Source: Maribacter dokdonensis DSW-8 (GTDB lineage: Bacteria > Bacteroidota > Bacteroidia > Flavobacteriales > Flavobacteriaceae). From it: a stretch of 64,000 bases of DNA. How positions within the stretch are numbered: position 1 is the stretch's first letter; each line of letters opens with the position of its first letter. This document shows positions 58,694-64,000 of this stretch, in pieces. The notes below the pieces were generated by a model that saw nothing but the letters and a program-made list of their open reading frames with translations, did not search any database and was not told the origin of the DNA. The stretch lies in assembly GCF_001447995.1 (NCBI RefSeq), contig NZ_LDPE01000001.1, forward strand, positions 62,001-126,000, in the 5' to 3' direction. A program made the translations under genes and the position numbers.

Positions 58694-60792
58694 GCAGACT
58701 CTTTATATTGTTTTTGCGGTTGTTGAACCCTTGGGATGGTAAAGTAAAAGCTTGAGCCTTTGCCCAAAGCACTGTGTACCCAAATTTTACCATTGTTTTT
58801 TTCAACCATTTCTTTACAAAGGGAAAGTCCAAGTCCGGTGCCTTTTTCATCATTTGTACCATAAGTGGTGTGGTTGGAATCTTTTTCGAACAATTTACTG
58901 ATGATATCTTCGCTCATGCCCATACCATTATCCTTTACATAAATTTCACAGGTCTTGATTTTTTGAATGGCGCCTATTACAATTTGCCCGTTGTTAGGAG
59001 TAAACTTAAGGGCATTGCTCAGTAAGTTTCTTATAATAATGTCTATTTGGTTGGGATCGCACCAAATTTGACAATTGGGTTCAATTCTATTGACTATTGA
59101 AATAGATTTAGATTCGGCAATTTCGGATAACAAGGCTACATTTTCTTCTACTATGCTATCTAATTGTGTGGTAGCATGTTTGGTGACAGAACCGTTCATT
59201 TGCGTTTGACCCCACGAAAGTAAGTTGTTTAGGGTAAATGAAATAGTATCAATATCAACCTTTAGCTTGGGTACAAAATTCAAGAATTCTTCCTTGGTCA
59301 TTTCCCCTTCTTTGAATAATTTCAAAAGACCTTGAAAAGCCCCAATTGGTCCTCTAAGGTCGTGACCAATTATAGAGAATAATTTGTTTTTTGTTTGGTT
59401 TAACTCATTTAAATAGGCTTGTTTCTCTTCTAAATCAGATTTTTTATTTCTTAACTCAAGATTTAATTTTTTCTGCTGTTGTTCATTTCTATGAATTATG
59501 AACATAATAATGGCAAAAATGATGAGAATAATAATGGCTACATATACAAATATCTTCTGCTTTGCCAATGCTTTTTCATTATCATCGATCAACTGTTGTT
59601 TTTGTTGATCATATTCCATTTTTGTTTTAAGCATATTCAATGCTTTTTCATTTCCGGTTTGCGTTAATGATTCGTAGGTTACCTGATAAATTTCATGATA
59701 CCATAATGATTTTTCAAAATCTTTTTTCTTCTTATGTAATTGTGCTAATTTCTTAGCGCTGTTCTTAATTCCGGTTCTAAGCCCAATTTTTTTTGATAGA
59801 TCAAATGCATTTAAGGCATAAGCCTCGGCAATGCTATCTTTACTTTGGTTCATGTAAGCCTCGGTCATACCAATTAAGAGGTCTATTTTGGCACGGTCAT
59901 CCTCTATTTCTTTATGTAATAATTCGCTTTGTTTATACCAGTAAAGCGCCCAAGTATTCTTGTTCTTTTTTAAATAGATTTTGCCTTTAATTTCATAACA
60001 GAACGCAAGCCATTCTAAAATCTTTTCTTTTTCAAAAGTTGCAATACTTATGTTGATATTGTACATGGCATATTCAAGCTCATTCATATCTGCATAAGTA
60101 GATGCGATATTGCTTAAGGTCTCGGCCATAAAAACCGGGTTACCTACTTCTTCATGTATTGCTTTTGATTTTTGTAGAAAGACCATTGCTTGTTCATAAT
60201 CTTTTTGTTCAAGATATAAATGCGCAATGTTGTCATTTACAATGGAAATGGAATTTTTATCATTGTTTTTTTCGGCTATTTCAATGGTTGCCAAGTACCA
60301 TTTTAAAGCTTTTGAATAATCTCCTTTGTAACCATATTCTTTGGCCAAATCATTTAACGTTCTAATGATTAAAATAGAATTGTCATTATTTTTTTTGGCA
60401 AGCTGATAGGCTTTTTCAAAATACGTAATTGCTTGGTCTATTTTGCCTTTATCAGAATAGTAACCTCCAATGGCGTGAAGTGAGCTTATCTCACCATTTA
60501 CATATTTGGATTTTTTGCTTAAGTCAAGACTTTGTTTACTTAAAATTAAAAGACTGTCAAGATTATGATAGCGATGTTCAATGGCAAGATTTATTAAATT
60601 ATGAATATATAATGTATCTCTGGTATCGAAAACATTAGAATTTCTAAATTCCTTTATTTCTTGCAGTAGCGTATCTCTTTTAGTATTTTGAGCTAAGGCT
60701 TTAGGAGCTATAATGCAGGAAAATAAGAACACACCAAGCCAACCCTTTAGTAGGTTGTATTTTAAACTTGAGGTTATTCTGCTAAAATTCAT
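58690..60792 (-). CDS. TPR histidine kinase
   Basis: 700 residues. A signal or anchor segment (residues 12-34) is followed by about seven TPR-like repeats (45-370), a membrane helix near 412-432 and a coiled linker. The kinase core has the H-box FSIIGHDLRGPIGAFQGLLKLF with the phospho-His, N-box IIIRNLLSNALKFTPNNG and G-boxes VKDNGMGMSED and GTGLGLSLCKEM. The receptor TPR part should lie in the periplasm. No response regulator gene is adjacent. It is a paralog of the next kinase and converges with bshB1 (4-base overlap, no room for a terminator). Confidence 0.9.
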   Translation of the reverse strand: MNFSRITSSLKYNLLKGWLGVFLFSCIIAPKALAQNTKRDTLLQEIKEFRNSNVFDTRDTLYIHNLINLAIEHRYHNLDSLLILSKQSLDLSKKSKYVNGEISSLHAIGGYYSDKGKIDQAITYFEKAYQLAKKNNDNSILIIRTLNDLAKEYGYKGDYSKALKWYLATIEIAEKNNDKNSISIVNDNIAHLYLEQKDYEQAMVFLQKSKAIHEEVGNPVFMAETLSNIASTYADMNELEYAMYNINISIATFEKEKILEWLAFCYEIKGKIYLKKNKNTWALYWYKQSELLHKEIEDDRAKIDLLIGMTEAYMNQSKDSIAEAYALNAFDLSKKIGLRTGIKNSAKKLAQLHKKKKDFEKSLWYHEIYQVTYESLTQTGNEKALNMLKTKMEYDQQKQQLIDDNEKALAKQKIFVYVAIIILIIFAIIMFIIHRNEQQQKKLNLELRNKKSDLEEKQAYLNELNQTKNKLFSIIGHDLRGPIGAFQGLLKLFKEGEMTKEEFLNFVPKLKVDIDTISFTLNNLLSWGQTQMNGSVTKHATTQLDSIVEENVALLSEIAESKSISIVNRIEPNCQIWCDPNQIDIIIRNLLSNALKFTPNNGQIVIGAIQKIKTCEIYVKDNGMGMSEDIISKLFEKDSNHTTYGTNDEKGTGLGLSLCKEMVEKNNGKIWVHSALGKGSSFYFTIPRVQQPQKQYKESA

Positions 60793-61000
60793 AGTAATCC
60801 CTATAACTTGGTTTAAAATTAAGTTAGTAGGCTAGGGATATAGAATAAATGTTGTGAAATGCGCTTTATTGTGTGTTTTAACGTCTTAAACGTGTAGTTG
60901 GTCGATGATTTCTTAAATCAAGGATGAAATATTAACCCAAAATATGGTTTTGTTATTGCTGTTTTTGTAAACAAATTTTAATGAACTTAGAAGTTTCTTT

Positions 61001-63049
61001 CTATTTGATATCTATGGGAAGCTCAACAATAAACTGGCTGCCTTTGTTAGGTTCGCTTTTCACCATTATCTCTCCATTATTTTTAATAACCATAGCTTTT
61101 ACAAGCCTTAGACCTAAGCCGGTACCTTTTTCTGAGTTTGTACCATAACTAGAGAAATTTTCAGAAGAACTAAAAAGCTTTTGAATATCGGTCTCTGTCA
61201 TACCAACGCCTGTGTCAGACACTTCAATAACCAAGTTCTTATTTTTTATTTTAGTGGAAATCGTAATCATGCCATTATTTGGGGTAAACTTAATGGCATT
61301 GTTAATTAGGTTTCTGAAAATGATATTAAATTGTTGTAAATCGGCAAAGACACTATGGTTAGCAGCTACTTGATTATTAACAACTATGGATTTCTTTTTA
61401 ATTTCATTTCTGTATAGTTGTAGGATTATATCTAGTTCTTCTTTAACTAATATACTTTTAATATTTACGGTGCTACCTTGCATTTGTGTTTTTCCCCAGT
61501 GTAAAAGGTTGTCCATGGTAAACTGCACTTGTTCAATATCTTCTTTTAACTGTGGAGCAAATTTCTCAAAGTATTCCTTTCCTTCCGGGTCTTCTAGGTA
61601 AAGACCCAATATTTCATTTAAGGATATGATCGGACTCCTTAAATCGTGTCCAACTATTGAGAATAACCGATCCTGATTGTGATTTATTTGTTTAAGCGCT
61701 TTTTGATTCTCATTTAATACTTCTGCCTGTTTGGCCAGTTTTTTATTTAATATTTTTTCTCGTCTATTGGCATTTAAAATAATGAATACTATAATAATTA
61801 ACGTAAATAGAGCGGCTAATGACCATTTAATGTATTTGCGTTGTTGACTTAGTGCAAGCTCACTTTGGGCTTTGAGTTCTTCAGTTTCCTTTTCATAATT
61901 TAATCGTGCATTAAGCATAGTTAAATTTCGTGTATTCTTTTTCTTGAAATTATCATATGATAATTTTTCGGTCATCTCTAAATACTTCAAAGATTCAGCA
62001 ACATCATTTTGCTGTTTTTTAATTTGATATAGAATACGATATGCTTGTTCTAAGCCGCTATCGTGATTAGATGCTTTATATAATGCTATACTTTCTAAGA
62101 TGTTTTCTTCTGCCAAGGGTAGGTTGTCCTTGCTTAGATAGGTGCCAGCTTTGCCGTATATAATATCGGCTTTGCTTTTTACATCGTTAAAGTTTTTATG
62201 CAGCACCAATGCTTTTTTATAATAATCTAAAGCGATGTCAAAGTTATTTTTTGCTTGATTATAATACCCTAGTGTATATTGTGTCCAAGCCAGCCATGTT
62301 TTATTGGTTTGACTTTCAAATAACTTTAAACATTTATCTAGGTGAATTTTTGCTTCATCTAAATTGTTTAGTTTAATATTTAAATATGCTAGATTACTTA
62401 ATAGCATTACATCTTTAGTAGGATCCTTTAAATTATGGGTCACTTCTAATGCCTTGTCGTAATATGCCAAAGCTTCGTTATAATTTTCCAACTTGCTAAA
62501 AATTGTGCCTAAATTCATGTTCATTCTAAACAGAAAAAACAAATCGTTTTGTTTTTCTGCAATTGAAAGTGCATGTAAAAAATTAGCATATGTGGCAGGG
62601 TAATCTTGCTTGAAAAAATTAGCCTGTCCTTGTACATTGTAAACCTTCATTTCAGTTTTTGGGTAAGTCGACAATAAGGGACTTTCAATGACCTGTAATG
62701 TATATTCTATTGATTTATTGGTATCCCCAGTATAAAGAAATAAAGTAGCTAAATTGGTCAAAGCTTCGAGCTCTCCTTGTTTGTAGTTGTTCTTTAAACT
62801 TAGTTCAAGTGCTTTTTCAGAATAAACAAGCATGGAGTCTTGCTCAATTAACCTTGAATAATAGGATAAGTAATTTAGGTTATCAATATATGCGGTATTG
62901 TCTTCAGTAAAGTCTGGACTTTCTGTTAATTTAGAAATTTTTGATTTATAAAATTGAACACTATCAATTTGAGAAAAAGAGGTAGAATAACTTAGGCATA
63001 TTAATGCAATGAGTAAAAAATTATATTTATAATTTGATTTAGAACGCAT
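61001..63049 (-). CDS. TPR histidine kinase (paralog)
   Basis: 682 residues with the same plan as the kinase at 58690. A signal segment (residues 8-26) precedes TPR repeats at about 50-360, a membrane helix near 400-420 and a coiled linker. The kinase core has FSIVGHDLRSPIISLNEILGLYL (phospho-His), NLINNAIKFTPNNGM, VSDTGVGMTE and GTGLGLRLVKAM. A 208-bp gap with no recognised feature separates it from its paralog, so the two may be transcribed separately. No partner regulator is nearby. Confidence 0.9.
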   Translation of the reverse strand: MRSKSNYKYNFLLIALICLSYSTSFSQIDSVQFYKSKISKLTESPDFTEDNTAYIDNLNYLSYYSRLIEQDSMLVYSEKALELSLKNNYKQGELEALTNLATLFLYTGDTNKSIEYTLQVIESPLLSTYPKTEMKVYNVQGQANFFKQDYPATYANFLHALSIAEKQNDLFFLFRMNMNLGTIFSKLENYNEALAYYDKALEVTHNLKDPTKDVMLLSNLAYLNIKLNNLDEAKIHLDKCLKLFESQTNKTWLAWTQYTLGYYNQAKNNFDIALDYYKKALVLHKNFNDVKSKADIIYGKAGTYLSKDNLPLAEENILESIALYKASNHDSGLEQAYRILYQIKKQQNDVAESLKYLEMTEKLSYDNFKKKNTRNLTMLNARLNYEKETEELKAQSELALSQQRKYIKWSLAALFTLIIIVFIILNANRREKILNKKLAKQAEVLNENQKALKQINHNQDRLFSIVGHDLRSPIISLNEILGLYLEDPEGKEYFEKFAPQLKEDIEQVQFTMDNLLHWGKTQMQGSTVNIKSILVKEELDIILQLYRNEIKKKSIVVNNQVAANHSVFADLQQFNIIFRNLINNAIKFTPNNGMITISTKIKNKNLVIEVSDTGVGMTETDIQKLFSSSENFSSYGTNSEKGTGLGLRLVKAMVIKNNGEIMVKSEPNKGSQFIVELPIDIK

Positions 63050-63149
63050 TAGGGGCTAAGTAGGTTGTTTTATTTAAAACTTCAAGTTATAAATAAATTA
63101 ATTAAACGTTTATTAAAATTATTTATTTCTTCAAATTTCAATTTATTAT

Positions 63150-63180
63150 TTGTTAGAACTAAAGAAAAAAATTATCTTTG
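63150..63180 (+). promoter_or_regulatory. Promoter of tRNA-His
   Basis: TTG at 63150-63152 (-33) and TATCTTTG at 63173-63180 (-7, TAnnTTTG) are spaced by 20 bases, the Bacteroidetes consensus. The predicted start is a few bases upstream of the tRNA at 63196. Confidence 0.7.
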
Positions 63181-63195
63181 CACTCGCTTACAAAT

Positions 63196-63270
63196 GGTGG
63201 TTGTAGCTCAGCTGGTTAGAGCATCGGTTTGTGGTACCGAGGGTCGCCGGTTCGAACCCGGTCTTCCACC
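63196..63270 (+). tRNA. tRNA-His (anticodon GUG)
   Basis: The full cloverleaf is present: acceptor GTGGTTG/CTTCCAC, D-arm GCTC/GAGC, anticodon stem TCGGT/ACCGA with loop TTGTGGT, and T-loop TTCGAAC. The extra G(-1) at 63196 faces discriminator C73 at 63270, the identity mark of tRNA-His. No CCA is encoded. Confidence 0.95.
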
Positions 63271-63283
63271 CTAAAGCAGATAG

Positions 63284-63316
63284 AAAGTCTTGGATTTATT
63301 CCAAGACTTTTTTGTT
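63284..63316 (+). terminator. Terminator of tRNA-His
   Basis: AAAGTCTTGG pairs perfectly with CCAAGACTTT around ATTTATT, followed by more T. It begins 14 bases after the tRNA. Confidence 0.85.
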
Positions 63317-63348
63317 TTAAAGGTGTTGATTGTCAGTTTTTATGCAAA

Positions 63349-63381
63349 AAAATAAGCCTGACACAAAGTGCCAGGCTTATT
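63349..63381 (-). terminator. Terminator of the M28 peptidase gene
   Basis: AATAAGCCTG at 63351 pairs with CAGGCTTATT ending 63381, with an inner CAC/GTG helix. On the minus strand the stem is followed by a run of T, about 20 bases past the peptidase stop. Confidence 0.8.
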
Positions 63382-63401
63382 GGATTTAAATAGGCTGATG
63401 C

Positions 63402-64000
63402 TTAATCTACCTTTAATTTTTGCTCTCTATTGGCTATTTCCCAAGCAGTGTAAAATACTAACCTAGTTCTGTTCTCCAATAAATCATAATTGATTTTATC
63501 TGGTGTATCACTTGGTTTGTGATAGTCAGCATGCGTACCATTAAAATAAAATATGATGGGAATGTTATTTTTAGCAAAATTGTAGTGGTCACTTCTATAG
63601 TAAAAACGATTAGGGTCGTTTTCGTCATTATAGGTATAGTCCAATTCAATATTCATGAATTTCTTATTTACTTCTTCTGATAGGTTGTGTAATTCAATAC
63701 TAAGCTTATCAGAACCTATTAAGTAAATATAATTTCTGTCTCCTTCACGTTTTGGGTCAATTCTACCGATCATGTCAATATTTAAATTGGCTACGGTTTG
63801 CTCTAAAGGCACAATAGGGTCAACATCAGTGTAATATTGAGATCCCAATAACCCTTTTTCTTCACCAGTGACATGTAAGAATACTATAGACCTTTTTGGT
63901 CCCTTGCCTGCATCGGCTGCATTTTTAAAGGCTTCTGCAATTTCCAAAAGGGCAACAGTACCCGATCCGTCGTCATCTGCTCCATTATTTATTTGACCAT
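63402..64000 (-). CDS. M28-family metallopeptidase (5' partial)
   Basis: The C-terminal 199 residues or so of an M28 zinc aminopeptidase; the gene continues past the window edge. The frame reads through the edge as NNGADDDGSGTVALLEIAEAF, the family's first metal-binding segment. HVTGEEKGLLGSQYY supplies the catalytic Glu pair, NLNIDMIGR another ligand, and FYYRSDHYNFAKNNIPIIFYFNGTHADYHKPSDTPDKINY the final His region. Such flavobacterial members are normally exported lipoproteins, but the N-terminus is not visible here. A terminator at 63349-63381 follows. Confidence 0.92.
   Translation of the reverse strand, partial: GQINNGADDDGSGTVALLEIAEAFKNAADAGKGPKRSIVFLHVTGEEKGLLGSQYYTDVDPIVPLEQTVANLNIDMIGRIDPKREGDRNYIYLIGSDKLSIELHNLSEEVNKKFMNIELDYTYNDENDPNRFYYRSDHYNFAKNNIPIIFYFNGTHADYHKPSDTPDKINYDLLENRTRLVFYTAWEIANREQKLKVD

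Noticed and set aside
63065..63274. 69-residue frame over the tRNA-His gene
   Set aside because: Its C-terminal half is the translated tRNA (AQLVRASVCGTEGRRFEPG), a common artefact.
1..64000. CRISPR array
   Set aside because: No regularly spaced identical repeats of 25-40 bases with unique spacers were seen anywhere; the repeats present are coding (TPR, ankyrin, hsdS) or short.

Overview
The window looks like a chromosome segment of a marine Flavobacteriaceae bacterium (Bacteroidota, Maribacter/Zobellia-like). The DNA is AT-rich, and start codons are rarely preceded by Shine-Dalgarno sequences. Several promoters carry the Bacteroidetes -7 box TAnnTTTG. The gene content is also typical: a T9SS-type sorting tail, DUF4290, a fused CcsBA cytochrome c biogenesis protein, the bacillithiol enzyme BshB1 and DUF2911. 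These assignments come from motif recognition by eye; no database search was run.

Layout. 1-2640: the end of an unrecognised gene, a DASS/SLC13 transporter, a G-rich non-coding stretch and a small hypothetical gene. 2650-16052 (all minus): a nine-gene type I restriction-modification operon. Its order is Zn-ribbon nuclease, hsdM, hsdS, SEFIR protein, VSR-like nuclease, DUF3883 nuclease-like protein, DUF262/DUF1524 (GmrSD-type) protein, hsdR and an ankyrin protein. 16203-22927 (all minus): a tightly packed seven-gene operon of vWA, PP2C-like phosphatase, kinase, single-HKD PLD nuclease, second kinase, DUF4407 membrane coiled-coil protein and DUF6804-like membrane protein. This resembles a TerY-P-type vWA/PP2C/kinase triad extended by a nuclease and membrane components. 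Several of its unrelated proteins end in nearly the same C-terminal tail. It is the best candidate here for a little-described system, probably in anti-phage or stress signalling.

23055-26350: a secreted endonuclease-family protein, a short proline-rich peptide, a 350-bp non-coding segment folding into a convincing pseudoknot, a membrane protein, and an integration scar. The scar is a truncated tyrosine recombinase and a headless gene beside tRNA-Met. Together these suggest that the defence genes to its left form a degenerate island integrated at tRNA-Met. I could not find the left attachment repeat.

26489-64000 is mostly core genome: START-like protein, class IV aminotransferase, YqgE, HU, Fmt, RecQ, P-loop kinase-like protein, DUF493, DUF4290 and MurA (with the Cys-to-Asp active-site variant); pirin, VOC and M20 proteins; a probably light-responsive SRPBCC/SDR/photolyase operon; a T9SS cargo protein and DUF2911; a PIG-L deacetylase, 37-aa membrane peptide, sodium:solute symporter and galactokinase operon; MscS channel, lipoprotein, Maf, KdsC-like and DUF2520 proteins; CcsBA; M14 carboxypeptidase; trans-sulfuration enzyme plus BshB1; two tandem TPR histidine kinases; tRNA-His; and the end of an M28 peptidase. 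Most operon ends carry clear rho-independent hairpins, several working in both directions.
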